From the NCBI GenBank assembly GCA_016209885.1, contig JACQVF010000046.1:1-36299 (forward strand): a DNA stretch of 36,299 nucleotides. The letters are read 5' to 3'. The first letter of the stretch is position 1. Every line of letters starts with the position of its first letter. Under the pieces are notes generated by a model that was not told the origin of the DNA, ran no database searches, and saw only the letters and a program-made list of their open reading frames with translations. The DNA comes from Gemmatimonadota bacterium. Lineage in GTDB: Bacteria > Gemmatimonadota > Gemmatimonadetes > Longimicrobiales > Gaopeijiaceae. This document shows, one piece after another, positions 21,371-29,966 of this stretch. The position numbers were made by a program, and so were the translations under genes.

Positions 21371-23758
21371 ATGCTCGACAAGCTACTCAATCGACCGGTC
21401 CCTAGCCGTCCGCCGACGCTCCGGTTCTCCGGGCGCGTGCTCTTCCTGGTGGACGACGCCGAGCTCATGCGCCAGCAGCTCTTCGAGGGGCACGACCTGG
21501 AGCTCGCCGACGAGTTGCGCGCGCGGCTCCGCCACGACATCAGTACGGACGAGATCACCCCCGCCTACATCTGCTACTTCTACGACCAGACGCTGGGCGA
21601 TTTCCCGTACCTCGGCCTCCGCACCACGAACCGTGCGACGGGCAGGCCCGAGTTCCCCGTGACGCGCGGGAGCGTCAAGGCCGCAGGGTTCGTCTGCTCC
21701 GTGGCCGGCCGGCGCCGCGGGAAGGGGAGCAGCCGGGAGCAAAGCCCGTACGCGGAGCTCATGGCGGGGATCCGCGTCGTCATCGGGGAGAGCATCGAGC
21801 GGATCTACAACGAGAACTGCCAGAACCTGGGGATCCTGACCTCCACGAATTTCGAGCTCCTCGATCGCATCCGCAGCAGCGAGGAGATCGCGCTGGAGGA
21901 GTTCGCGAGCGACGCGGACCCCATCACCCGGCAGATCATCGAGTACGGCGGCCTCTTCGAGTTCAACGTCGCCCGGCTTCAGGGGAGGGTCTCCATTCCG
22001 CTCCCCGACTGCCTGCTAGAGGAAGAACGCGCTCTGGCGCCGGAGGAAGACGCCGAGTCGCCGGCCGCCGCCGGTACCCGGCCGCCGGGCCCCGGGAGGA
22101 GGGAGGCGGCGGCCGCCGTGGCGAAGGCGACGAACCTGCCGGACCAGGAGGAGCTGCGCGTCCGGCGCGGGAGCGGCGAGGCGGTGGCGGGGTTCGCCGC
22201 CTACCAGCTCGTCGCCACATCTCAGCCGGCGAATCCGCCGGTCCTCACCCCCGCCGGCCACCCAGGGGATATGCGTGGCCATGGCCCGAGCGGGGCCCCG
22301 GCCGTGCTGCGCGCCCGAGCGTCGCCCAGCCGACAGCCTATGACGCTCGCGGAGAAGATCTTGGCAAGCCACTGGGTGGTGGACGCGACCCGGGGAAAGG
22401 TGGGCGTGCCCTGGGTGCGCGCCGCGGAGGCGGGCTTCGTGCGCACGGACATCCGCTTCTCGCATGAATACGTGACGCCGATGGCCGCCATCTTCTTCGA
22501 GCAGAAGCTCGGGCCGGAGGGACGGGTCGTGGACCCGGATACGATCCTCTTCTTCCGCGACCACCTCACCTTCCTCGAGAAGGCGATGACGAAGGAGCGC
22601 GTCGAGCAGGGGCTCCTGGAGGTCGCCGCCCAGCTCGAGATCAAGCAGCGCGAGTTCGCGGAGAAGCAGCGGATCCGGCTCTACGGCGAGCAGGGGGGGC
22701 ACGTCCTGGGCTCCGAGGCGATCTGCCACTCCAAGATCCTCGAGGCGTACGCGGAGCCGGGCATGCTCGTCATCGGCTCGGATTCCCACACGCCCCACGC
22801 CGGCGCGGTGGGCTGTGTGGCCTTCGGCGTGGGCACTACCGCGATCTTCAACTCCTGGATCACCCAGGACGTACGCGTCACCGTACCACGCACATTCCGG
22901 GTGGTCGTCAAGGGGAGGCCGCGGGGCAACGTCACCGCCAAGGACTACATGCTCGAGATCCTGCGCCAGCCGTACGTCCGCGACGGCCACGCCATCGGCC
23001 AGATCGTCGAGTATGCGGGACCGGCCGTGGAGGCGCTCTCCGTGGACGAGCGCGCTACCATGACGAACATGGCCGCGGAGGTCGGCGCATTCACCGGCAT
23101 CGTGAGCGCGGACGAGAGGACCGTCGAGTTCCTGGTGAGCGGGCGCGGCATGGACCGCGCGCGCGCAGAGCAGCTCGTCCACGGGATGCAGAGCGACCCG
23201 GAGGCCGAGTACGTGACGATCATCGAGATCGACGCCTCGGCGATCCGGCCCATGGTGGCGCTGCCGGGCGACCCGGGCAACGGGATCTACATCGAGGAGC
23301 TGGGCTCGGAGCCCATACGCCTCGACATCGCATACGCGGGATCCTGCACGGCGGGAAAGAAGGAAGACATGGAGATGTACGCCGCCGTTTTCCGGGAGGC
23401 GTACGGGCGCTGGGGCCTCAAGGTCCATCCGCATGTGCGCTGCTTTATCCAGTGCGGCTCCATCGATGTGCGGGAATACTGCCGCCGGCAGGGCTACCTG
23501 GACCTGTTCGAGAAGGTGGGCGCCATCTTTATCGAGCCGGGGTGCGGCGCCTGCATCGCCGCCGGGCCGGGCGCGAGCTATACGCCCGACGAGGTCACGA
23601 TCTCGTCGCAGAACCGCAACTTCCCGGGTCGCTCAGGACCCGGTCAGCTCTACCTCGCCTCGCCGTACACCGTTGCTGCGAGCGCCATCGCCGGCTGCAT
23701 CACGGCCTGGGAACCCGGCGTGCCGCTCAGGCAGCTCGACCCGGCGGCGAGGCGATGA
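21371..23758 (+). CDS. Aconitase-family hydratase with N-terminal swivel domain
   Basis: The protein has 795 residues. Residues about 15-225 form the swivel (LeuD-like) domain: LRHDISTDEITPAYICYFYD, GKGSSREQSPYAELM and GLFEFNVARLQGR. A low-complexity linker (about 225-320) leads to the catalytic [4Fe-4S] part from MTLAEKILASHWV (about 320) onward, with GSDSHTPHAGAVG and the three cluster cysteines Cys659 (AGSCTAGK), Cys725 and Cys728 (EPGCGACIAAGPGA). In standard aconitases the swivel domain comes last; here it comes first. It should interconvert a hydroxy-acid pair such as citrate/isocitrate, isopropylmalate or homocitrate; which one cannot be read from sequence. No leu or lys pathway genes are adjacent. 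Confidence 0.9.
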   Translation: MLDKLLNRPVPSRPPTLRFSGRVLFLVDDAELMRQQLFEGHDLELADELRARLRHDISTDEITPAYICYFYDQTLGDFPYLGLRTTNRATGRPEFPVTRGSVKAAGFVCSVAGRRRGKGSSREQSPYAELMAGIRVVIGESIERIYNENCQNLGILTSTNFELLDRIRSSEEIALEEFASDADPITRQIIEYGGLFEFNVARLQGRVSIPLPDCLLEEERALAPEEDAESPAAAGTRPPGPGRREAAAAVAKATNLPDQEELRVRRGSGEAVAGFAAYQLVATSQPANPPVLTPAGHPGDMRGHGPSGAPAVLRARASPSRQPMTLAEKILASHWVVDATRGKVGVPWVRAAEAGFVRTDIRFSHEYVTPMAAIFFEQKLGPEGRVVDPDTILFFRDHLTFLEKAMTKERVEQGLLEVAAQLEIKQREFAEKQRIRLYGEQGGHVLGSEAICHSKILEAYAEPGMLVIGSDSHTPHAGAVGCVAFGVGTTAIFNSWITQDVRVTVPRTFRVVVKGRPRGNVTAKDYMLEILRQPYVRDGHAIGQIVEYAGPAVEALSVDERATMTNMAAEVGAFTGIVSADERTVEFLVSGRGMDRARAEQLVHGMQSDPEAEYVTIIEIDASAIRPMVALPGDPGNGIYIEELGSEPIRLDIAYAGSCTAGKKEDMEMYAAVFREAYGRWGLKVHPHVRCFIQCGSIDVREYCRRQGYLDLFEKVGAIFIEPGCGACIAAGPGASYTPDEVTISSQNRNFPGRSGPGQLYLASPYTVAASAIAGCITAWEPGVPLRQLDPAARR

Positions 23759-23856
23759 ATCGCGCGAAGTGCGGAGATCGCCCGCATGCGGAACCCACTC
23801 CCCACGCCCGCCCCGGCGTCACAAGACCGGGCCTCCGCTCGTTTCCTCGATGGATT

Positions 23857-24366
23857 ATGCGAAACGCGACCCTCGCCCTCTCACTTGTCCTCTTTGTCCT
23901 CGCGCTTCCGGTGAACGGCTGCGGGGGCACCCAGGAGCCGCCCACGGGGATCCCACCGGGCGCCGACCTCGTGCCGATCCAGCAGCTCCCGTCGTTCCCG
24001 CGCCAGTACTCCGCCATCGAGGAGCCGCGCCGCACGGTCATCCGGGACGAGACCACGTGGGCTACCTTCTGGGCGGAGATCGAGGGACTGCAGACGCCGA
24101 AGACCGACCCTCCACCCGTGGACTTCACTACCCAGTTGGTCCTCGCAGCGGCCATGGGGACGCGTTCCACCGGTGGCCACACCATCACCATCGAGCGGGT
24201 CTACCGGACCAGCGATCGCATCTTCGTCGAGGTGCGGGAGGTCGCGCCCGGTCGCGCCTGCATCGTCACCATGGCGCTCACCCAACCCGTGGACGCCGCG
24301 CTCGCGCCGAAGAGCGAGCTGCCCGTGAGCTTCGTCGAGAGGAAGGAGGTGCGCGACTGCCGGTAG
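23857..24366 (+). CDS. PrcB-like lipoprotein (protease-complex subunit family)
   Basis: The protein has 169 residues. ATG 23857 gives a signal ending LALPVNGC (lipid Cys22). A PrcB C-terminal-like beta domain follows: ETTWATFWAEIEG, DFTTQLVLAAAMGTRSTGGH and FVEVREVAPG, ending with ELPVSFVERK. In Treponema PrcB partners the PrcA dentilisin protease; in other phyla the domain occurs as a stand-alone lipoprotein of unknown role. An ATG at 23755 overlapping the aconitase stop would add 34 residues and bury the signal, so I reject it. A weak ribosome site precedes the chosen start. Confidence 0.75.
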   Translation: MRNATLALSLVLFVLALPVNGCGGTQEPPTGIPPGADLVPIQQLPSFPRQYSAIEEPRRTVIRDETTWATFWAEIEGLQTPKTDPPPVDFTTQLVLAAAMGTRSTGGHTITIERVYRTSDRIFVEVREVAPGRACIVTMALTQPVDAALAPKSELPVSFVERKEVRDCR

Positions 24367-24399
24367 CGCAGGCCGCTGCTCCCATCCCCTCATCATCGC

Positions 24400-25422
24400 C
24401 TAGCCCGCCTCTCCGAAATCGTCGAAGGCGAACTCCGTCCCCGCGCCCTGCTCACGGGCGCGCCGATAGAGCATGCGGGCGGCGAAGAGGTCTTCCACGG
24501 CAAGGCCCACGCTGCGGAACACGATGAGCTCGTCGCGACCGAGCCGTCCGTCCGCGCGGCCCGCCACCACGCCCGCGAGCTCTACGAGCGCCTCCCGCCG
24601 CAGGATCCCGTCCCGTATCGCGCCGATGATATCGCCGGACTCGCGAGTGACCGCGCCCACGAGATCGCAGACCACCCGCTCCGCGCGGCGCAGCGTCTCG
24701 GGGTCCAGCTCGGCGCGCCAGGGCTCAGAGGAATGCATGCCAATGGCGCACACGGTGGCACCCGCCTCGAGCCAGGCGCCGCTCGCCACCGGTCCGGCGT
24801 GGCTGGTGGCCAGAATCACGAGCGAGGCGCCGCGCACAGCCGCCTCCGCGCTCGCCGCGATCTCCACGTCTGTCCCGACTGCGCGACCCACGCGCCCCGC
24901 CCATTCCTGGCGCGCGGCGCCCGCTGGCGAGTATGCGACGATGCGCTCGATGGCGCGGACCGCGGCGACCCCCAGGAGCTGGTAGAGCGCCTGGACGCCC
25001 AGCCCGAGGATGCCCACGCGCAACGGCTCCCCCGGCGCGAGGCGGCGAACCGCTACACCCGTAGCCGCACCGGTCCTGAGGTTCGTGAGGTAACGCCCGT
25101 CCATGACGCAGGCGGGCGCACCCGTGTCAGGATCCAGCAGCACGTAGAGGGAAAGTACGCTGGGGAGTCCGTGGTCGCGGTTGCGGTCGAAGACAGTGAC
25201 GACCTTCTGCCCCAGGGCGGAAGCGGAGCCCACCGCACCCGCCGGCATGAAGAACGCTGCGCCGCCGAGCTCCGGGGCGTCGATGCGGGTACGCAGCGGC
25301 ACGCGCACCTGTCCCGCGGCGAGCGCCAGGAACCCCTCCTCGACGGCCGCCACACAGTCGGCCATGGGAAGGAGCGCGCGAGCCGTGGGCGCGTCGATGA
25401 GAAGCGTGCGGGGAGACGCCAT
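24400..25422 (-). CDS. Ornithine cyclodeaminase/mu-crystallin family dehydrogenase
   Basis: The protein has 340 residues, the usual length. The Rossmann motif GILGLGVQALYQL, the substrate-side sequences GQKVVTVFDRN and MDGRYLTNLRTGAATGVAV, and the late ELIVFRSVGLAVEDL are family hallmarks. Members are NAD(P)-dependent ornithine cyclodeaminases, alanine dehydrogenases or ketimine reductases. Typical ornithine cyclodeaminases conserve an Asp for the ornithine amine; I cannot assign substrate by eye. Genes on either side are unrelated. It converges with the PrcB-like gene, with 33 bases between them. Confidence 0.92.
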   Translation of the reverse strand: MASPRTLLIDAPTARALLPMADCVAAVEEGFLALAAGQVRVPLRTRIDAPELGGAAFFMPAGAVGSASALGQKVVTVFDRNRDHGLPSVLSLYVLLDPDTGAPACVMDGRYLTNLRTGAATGVAVRRLAPGEPLRVGILGLGVQALYQLLGVAAVRAIERIVAYSPAGAARQEWAGRVGRAVGTDVEIAASAEAAVRGASLVILATSHAGPVASGAWLEAGATVCAIGMHSSEPWRAELDPETLRRAERVVCDLVGAVTRESGDIIGAIRDGILRREALVELAGVVAGRADGRLGRDELIVFRSVGLAVEDLFAARMLYRRAREQGAGTEFAFDDFGEAG

Positions 25423-25547
25423 GGAGTAATGACGACCCTCAACGTGCGGATCCCCGGTGACGGCTCATCCGGCCCCAAGAAAACCGGACCCGGCGGCGCT
25501 CACGCGCTCGCCGGGCGTCTGTCTCGCTTCGGCTCGTGAGCCGGGAG

Positions 25548-25620
25548 TGGCCGCTGCTGGACTCGAACCAGCGACCTCTACGATGTGAGCGTAGCGCTCT
25601 GCCAACTGAGCTAAGCGGCC
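25548..25620 (-). tRNA. tRNA-Val (anticodon CAC)
   Basis: The minus strand gives a full cloverleaf. Acceptor GGCCGCT/AGCGGCC has discriminator A, and the D arm is GCTC...GAGC. The anticodon stem CTACG/CGTAG has loop CTCACAT and anticodon CAC, and the T arm is GCTGG-TTCGAGT-CCAGC. CCA is not encoded. It decodes GTG. Confidence 0.97.
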
Positions 25621-25643
25621 TTCGGCGCACGCCCCCGATCGCG

Positions 25644-25673
25644 CGGGCGTCGCCGGGCGTCGCCGGGCGTCGC
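25644..25673. repeat. Three tandem copies of a 10-bp unit between the tRNA genes
   Basis: The unit cgggcgtcgc occurs three times without interruption between tRNA-Glu and tRNA-Val. It probably arose by slippage. Confidence 0.85.
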
Positions 25674-25711
25674 CCTTCACGGCCCTCCGGCGTACGTGCC
25701 CCGTCTTCCCA

Positions 25712-25784
25712 TACCCCCACGGGGAATCGAACCCCGGTCTCCTGGCTGAGAACCAGGTATCCTAGGCCACTAGACGATGGGGGC
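25712..25784 (-). tRNA. tRNA-Glu (anticodon CTC)
   Basis: The minus strand folds as a cloverleaf. Acceptor GCCCCCA/TGGGGGT has an unusual G1-U72 pair and discriminator A. Anticodon stem CCTGG/CCAGG has loop TTCTCAG and anticodon CTC, and the T arm is CGGGG-TTCGATT-CCCCG. CCA is not encoded. It decodes GAG and precedes tRNA-Val in the same transcript. Confidence 0.97.
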
Positions 25785-26063
25785 TTGCCGGGCCGCCACG
25801 GTATGCGCCACGACGGCCTGCAGGGACGATGAAGATATCCGCCCCCCTGCCCCGATTCAACCCCCGAACCCGGCAGCCCGGCAGCCCCCGCAGCCGCGGC
25901 AGGCCTTTGCAGCACAACGTCCGGCGTGCTTGATCGAGGACCCTGGTCGCTCAGGCTCTGGCGTCGCGGCCGCCGGCCTTCACGGACGCCGGGGCCGTGG
26001 CTCCCGGCGGACCACGCCCGCGGGACGGAGCTGTCGGGGCTGCCGCCCCGCACCCAACAGGTT
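25785..26063 (-). other. Region upstream of the tRNA genes
   Basis: The 279 bases between tRNA-Glu and the HAD phosphatase stop contain the tRNA promoter (25832-25860). No gene is seen; the Pro/Arg-rich frames have no ribosome sites. Confidence 0.5.
25832..25860 (-). promoter_or_regulatory. Promoter for the tRNA-Glu/tRNA-Val transcript
   Basis: On the minus strand TTGAAT (25860-25855) and TATCTT (25837-25832) are separated by exactly 17 bases. The predicted start would be about 40 bases before the first base of tRNA-Glu. Confidence 0.6.
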
Positions 26064-26750
26064 TCAGCGCGGCCGCCGGCTGGCTGGCCCGGGAAGCGAG
26101 AGTACGTCGTCGACGCGTTCCAAGAGGTAGTCCGGCGCCGCGGCCCCGAGCTCGTCCCGCGGGAAGGCGCCCCACAGGGCGGCGCCCGTGAGCACGCCGG
26201 CCGCGCGACCCGCCATCACGTCGAACGGTGAATCTCCGACGAACAGCACGGTTCCTGCCGCGGGCGATCCCAGCGCCGTGAGCGCGGCGGTCACCGGCTC
26301 GGGATCCGGCTTGCCGTTGGTCACGTCGTCCGCGCTGATCACCACGGGGAAGTACCCGTCCAGCCCGCAGCACCGCAGCGTACGCAGTGCCACCTCCCGC
26401 CTCTTGCTGGTCACCACCGCCAGGGGCGTGGCAGCCTCGGAGAGCCGCGCGATCACCTCGCGAACGCCCGGATAGGGACGCACCATACCGTCGTGCACCC
26501 GGCGCTGGTAGCCCTGGTACGTGGCCATCATGGCCGCGGCTTCCTCGTCGGATCTCGCGAACGCGCGGATCTGGTCCCTGAGCGGCCGGCCGAGGGTGGC
26601 GAGCCACCGGTCATCGGGTGGCTCCGCGCCCAAGTGCACCCGCATCGTATACCGGTAGCACGACAGGATGAGATCGATGCTGTCGGCCAGCGTCCCGTCG
26701 AGATCGAAGAGAATGCCACCCCAATCGACCACTGCGGCTGACCCTTTCAC
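26064..26750 (-). CDS. HAD-superfamily phosphatase (phosphoglycolate phosphatase-like)
   Basis: The protein has 228 residues. All HAD motifs are visible: FDLDGTLADS with nucleophile Asp16 and Asp18, VVTSK (motif II Thr/Ser), NGKPDPEPV (motif III Lys) and FVGDSPFDVMAG (motif IV). A helical cap lies between motifs I and II. Members dephosphorylate phosphoglycolate, pyrophosphate or small sugar phosphates. GTG 26750 overlaps the lipase stop (GTGA), making it the last gene of a four-gene coupled run. Confidence 0.93.
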   Translation of the reverse strand: MKGSAAVVDWGGILFDLDGTLADSIDLILSCYRYTMRVHLGAEPPDDRWLATLGRPLRDQIRAFARSDEEAAAMMATYQGYQRRVHDGMVRPYPGVREVIARLSEAATPLAVVTSKRREVALRTLRCCGLDGYFPVVISADDVTNGKPDPEPVTAALTALGSPAAGTVLFVGDSPFDVMAGRAAGVLTGAALWGAFPRDELGAAAPDYLLERVDDVLSLPGPASRRPR

Positions 26751-27409
26751 GGCTCGAGAAGCGCCTGGCGAATCAGCGCAAACGTGCCCGCGTCCCGCAG
26801 CAGGCCCGGGTGCGTGGGACAGCAGACCTCGAGGTTCGTCGCTCCCGCCAGGAGAGCGCTCTCCGGCGGGAACATGCGCAGGTCGAGAGGCGTGCGGATG
26901 GTCGTCACCCGAATCCCGGGGGGCACGGGCTCGCCATCGTTCAGCCGCTGCAGGAACTCGCTCCCCGGCTCCATCTCATCGCCGCCGGCGCCCCACGCCA
27001 GATAGGCGGCGTAGGTGCCGCGGTGGGGCGTGGCCAAGAAAACGACGCGGCGCACCTTCGCCGCGCCGCCGAGAAAGCGAAGATAGTAGCGCACCGCAAG
27101 CCCGCCCATGGAATGGGCTACTACGTCCACCTGCCCGGCACCCGTGACGGCGAGGAGCGCGTCCACCACGGACGCGAGCTCCGTCGCGTGCGCCACGTTG
27201 CTCCCGTAACGGTCGGAAAAATCCACGGCCATGACGGCGCTCCCGGACCACCCGTCGGCCAGCAGGCGCCGGCGCAACTCCCCGAGCTCCGAGGCAGAGT
27301 CGTGCCAGCCCGGGACGAGCAGCAGCGGCACCCGCTCCTGCGCCGCAGTGGCCGGCCGAACGGCAAGCGCCAGCAACGCGCACCATACGAGTGCCGCTCG
27401 CCCGATCAT
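26747..27409 (-). CDS. Exported lipase-like alpha/beta hydrolase
   Basis: The protein has 220 residues. A signal peptide (about 1-22, MIGRAALVWCALLALAVRPA) is followed by LLLVPGWHDSASELGELRRR (oxyanion region), the nucleophile elbow AHSMGG, ATPHRGT and a late HPGLLRD that probably supplies the catalytic His. It resembles secreted triacylglycerol lipases of the LipA/EstA kind without a lid-rich C-terminus. ATG 27409 overlaps the aminotransferase stop (ATGA), and its own stop overlaps the HAD gene. The frame continues open upstream only as a shadow of the aminotransferase. Confidence 0.9.
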   Translation of the reverse strand: MIGRAALVWCALLALAVRPATAAQERVPLLLVPGWHDSASELGELRRRLLADGWSGSAVMAVDFSDRYGSNVAHATELASVVDALLAVTGAGQVDVVAHSMGGLAVRYYLRFLGGAAKVRRVVFLATPHRGTYAAYLAWGAGGDEMEPGSEFLQRLNDGEPVPPGIRVTTIRTPLDLRMFPPESALLAGATNLEVCCPTHPGLLRDAGTFALIRQALLEP

Positions 27410-28755
27410 GCGCTCTGTGAAGCGAGGACCTCGCACAAAACGTCCGTGGCCTCCTCGAGCTGCTCCTCCGTGATGACCAGCGGCGGCGAAAGCTGCACGA
27501 CGTTGCCGGCCTCGCCGGCCGGCAGCACGATGACACCGCGGCGCAGGGCCTCCGTCGCCACGCGCCCCGCGAGCCCTGCAGCCGGCGCGCCGGTCCTCAG
27601 GTCCGCTACCAGCTCGATTCCCAACAGCAGCCCGCGACCGCGAACCTCGCCCACCACGGCCGCGCCTCTGGTCCCTGCCCTCAGCCGCTCGAGGAGTCGT
27701 ACGCCCAGCCGGGCGGCCCGCTCCACCAGACGCTCCTGCTCGAGCTCGTCCAGGAACGCGAGCGCGGCCGCGCAGGCCAGCGGGTGACCCAGGAACGTGC
27801 TCGTATGGATCGCCTCGCCCGAGGACGGCGGCCACGCGTCCATCACCTCTGGCGGCCCGAGGCACACGCTGAGGGGAAGCCCGCCGCCCAGCGCCTTGCC
27901 CGCGCACAGCAGGTCCGGCGCGACGCCCTCGGCCTGGCAGGCGAAGAGCGCGCCGGTGCGGCCGAAGCCGGTGAACACCTCGTCGGCGACTACAAGCGCG
28001 GCGTGCTCGTGCGCGCACTCGAACAGCGCCGCCAGGAAGCCGCGCGGCGGTACGCGCACCCCCGCCCGCCCCTGGATCGGCTCGACGAGGACCGCGCCAA
28101 TAGGGTCGCCGTTCGACGCCCCGCGACCCAGCCGCTCCTCCACCTGCTCCAGCACGGCGTCCGCGTCCGGATCGCCCCCCGCCGCAGGGTAGCGCACGAA
28201 CTCGACCCCCTGATAGAGCCACGGCTCGAACGGCGCACGGAAATGCGCGCCCGCAGTGACGGCCAGGGCTCCCAGGCTCAGCCCGTGGTACGCCCCCTGG
28301 AACGCCAGCACGCCCGGCCGACGCGTGGCCAGCTTGGCGGTTTTCAGCGCGATCTCCACGGCCTCCGAGCCGGTGCAGGCGAGCACCCCGCGCGCGTCCG
28401 GCCAGGGCGCGAGCGCGCAGAGCCGCTCCAGCAGCTCGACCTTCGCCGCGGGCGGGTGCACATCGCCCATGCCGTGAATCAGGCGGCCGGCCTGCTCACG
28501 GACGCGGCCGACGATCCGCTCGTTCGCGTGGCCCGCAGCGGCAACGCCGAACCCGCCGCTCAAGTCCACGTACACGTTGCCGTCCGCGTCGCGCACGTTC
28601 GCGCCCCGCGCCTCCACCCAGAAGACCGGGAACTCGTCGGAGAGCAAGGTGACATTCCGCGACTCGACCGCGGCGAGGCGTCGGGCGAGGGCGCGCGACG
28701 CGGGACCCGGCGGCGGCACGCGGATCTCCGGCAGCGACGTTCCGAGATCACTCAT
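27406..28755 (-). CDS. Class III PLP-dependent aminotransferase
   Basis: The protein has 449 residues. PLP-binding features include TGSEAVEIALKTAK, GAYHGLSLGALAVT, ADEVFTGFGRTG (Asp258 contacting the cofactor nitrogen) and the Schiff-base Lys287 in LLCAGKALGGG. The family includes 4-aminobutyrate, acetylornithine and diaminopelargonate aminotransferases and glutamate-1-semialdehyde mutase; the sequence most resembles the GABA/ornithine group, but the substrate is unassigned. ATG 28755 overlaps the upstream DUF2157 gene stop (ATGA) and there is no independent ribosome site, so expression depends on coupling. Confidence 0.93.
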   Translation of the reverse strand: MSDLGTSLPEIRVPPPGPASRALARRLAAVESRNVTLLSDEFPVFWVEARGANVRDADGNVYVDLSGGFGVAAAGHANERIVGRVREQAGRLIHGMGDVHPPAAKVELLERLCALAPWPDARGVLACTGSEAVEIALKTAKLATRRPGVLAFQGAYHGLSLGALAVTAGAHFRAPFEPWLYQGVEFVRYPAAGGDPDADAVLEQVEERLGRGASNGDPIGAVLVEPIQGRAGVRVPPRGFLAALFECAHEHAALVVADEVFTGFGRTGALFACQAEGVAPDLLCAGKALGGGLPLSVCLGPPEVMDAWPPSSGEAIHTSTFLGHPLACAAALAFLDELEQERLVERAARLGVRLLERLRAGTRGAAVVGEVRGRGLLLGIELVADLRTGAPAAGLAGRVATEALRRGVIVLPAGEAGNVVQLSPPLVITEEQLEEATDVLCEVLASQSA

Positions 28756-29912
28756 GGGGCCTGAAGCCGCGAGGGCAGCCGGTCCCTGCGCATGATTCGG
28801 CCGGCCAGCCAGAAGAGCGCCGCCGCCGTGACGAGGAGCGCCAACACCGTCCCGAGGAGCTGCGCCCGCTCGAACGCGTAGTACCACGCCGCGCTCACGA
28901 TCGCCAGGCACGACGCGGCCATGAGCTCCGGCATGCCCCGAGGGACGCCGTGGCCGAGCCCCAGCACACCGAGCATGGCGACGACCGCGGCGGTGGCGGT
29001 TGGACCGGCGCCCAGCGGGCCGCTCAACGTCCAGAAGCCCAGCCAGATCCCGAGCAGCACGGAGAGCGTGAGCTGCGCCGCGTACCACGGGCGCCGCAGC
29101 GCCGGCGGCGCGCCATGGAGCCCCCACCAGGCCAGAGCTGTGACGGCCACGAGCCACGCGTCGAGCAAGTATGCGCCCCGCTCGTCCAGCTCGAGAGCCT
29201 CCAGCGCCGTGGCCCCGACCAGAAACAACGCCGCGTAGAGCTGCACCGCCACGGCGGGAAGCAGCCACGGCTGTGACACACCCGCACGGCTCCGCGCCAG
29301 CAGGATCGCAAGCGCCAGGGCCGTGAGCCCGAAGACGCCATCCGCGATCCAGATCACGGTGTCGCCGCTCAAGCTGGCCACCCGCGCCACCCCCACGGCC
29401 ACGAACGGGTACGTGGCCGCGAGCATTATCGCGGGCATCACCGCACTGCGCCGCAAGACGATGGCGAGCACGACGCCCGGCGTCGCGAGCGCGGTCGAGC
29501 CCGCCACGACCGCGAGTGTCGAACCGGCCGGCCACGCCTGCTCGGAATAGCCGACGGCAATGAGGAGCGCGCCGAGCCCCGCCACCTGGAACGCGTAGCC
29601 GATGCGGCGCCACCGCTCGCGCGCCTCGAGGAGCATCCCCGCCGCGACGAGCGCCACCCCCAGCGTCGCGATGAGCACGCAGCGGACGCGCACGCTGAGC
29701 TCGGGCCAGATCGCGTTCACGAACGTCCCCGCGCCGAGCAGCAGCACCGCCGCCGCCGCCAGCGCAATCGCCCCCTGCGCGAAGCGCCGCCGCTGTAGCT
29801 CCGCGCACTCCGCGCTCTCGGCGCGTAGCCGCCCGGCGAGTGCCTCGTCGATCAACCCCTCGCGCAGCCAGCGCTCCAGCGCCCGCGCCTCCGCACGACC
29901 GTCTCCCAGCAC
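28752..29912 (-). CDS. DUF2157-like polytopic membrane protein
   Basis: The protein has 386 residues. A soluble N-terminal helical segment (about 1-45, ERWLREGLIDEALAGRLRAE) matches the start of DUF2157 proteins. About ten hydrophobic helices follow, for example GAIALAAAAVLLLGAGTFV and LTLSVLLGIWLGFWTLSG. The GTG start at 29912 has a strong GGGAGGTGA upstream, so this is the head of the coupled run leading to aminotransferase, lipase and phosphatase. Function is unknown in the family. Confidence 0.82.
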   Translation of the reverse strand: MLGDGRAEARALERWLREGLIDEALAGRLRAESAECAELQRRRFAQGAIALAAAAVLLLGAGTFVNAIWPELSVRVRCVLIATLGVALVAAGMLLEARERWRRIGYAFQVAGLGALLIAVGYSEQAWPAGSTLAVVAGSTALATPGVVLAIVLRRSAVMPAIMLAATYPFVAVGVARVASLSGDTVIWIADGVFGLTALALAILLARSRAGVSQPWLLPAVAVQLYAALFLVGATALEALELDERGAYLLDAWLVAVTALAWWGLHGAPPALRRPWYAAQLTLSVLLGIWLGFWTLSGPLGAGPTATAAVVAMLGVLGLGHGVPRGMPELMAASCLAIVSAAWYYAFERAQLLGTVLALLVTAAALFWLAGRIMRRDRLPSRLQAP

Positions 29913-29966
29913 GGTTTCACCTCCCGGCCACTCTGCCGCCCGCCGAGACGAAGACCCCGGACACGC

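Noticed and set aside
25644..25673. Tandem repeats considered as a CRISPR array
   Set aside because: The units are 10 bp and contiguous, without spacers, and there are no cas genes in the window.
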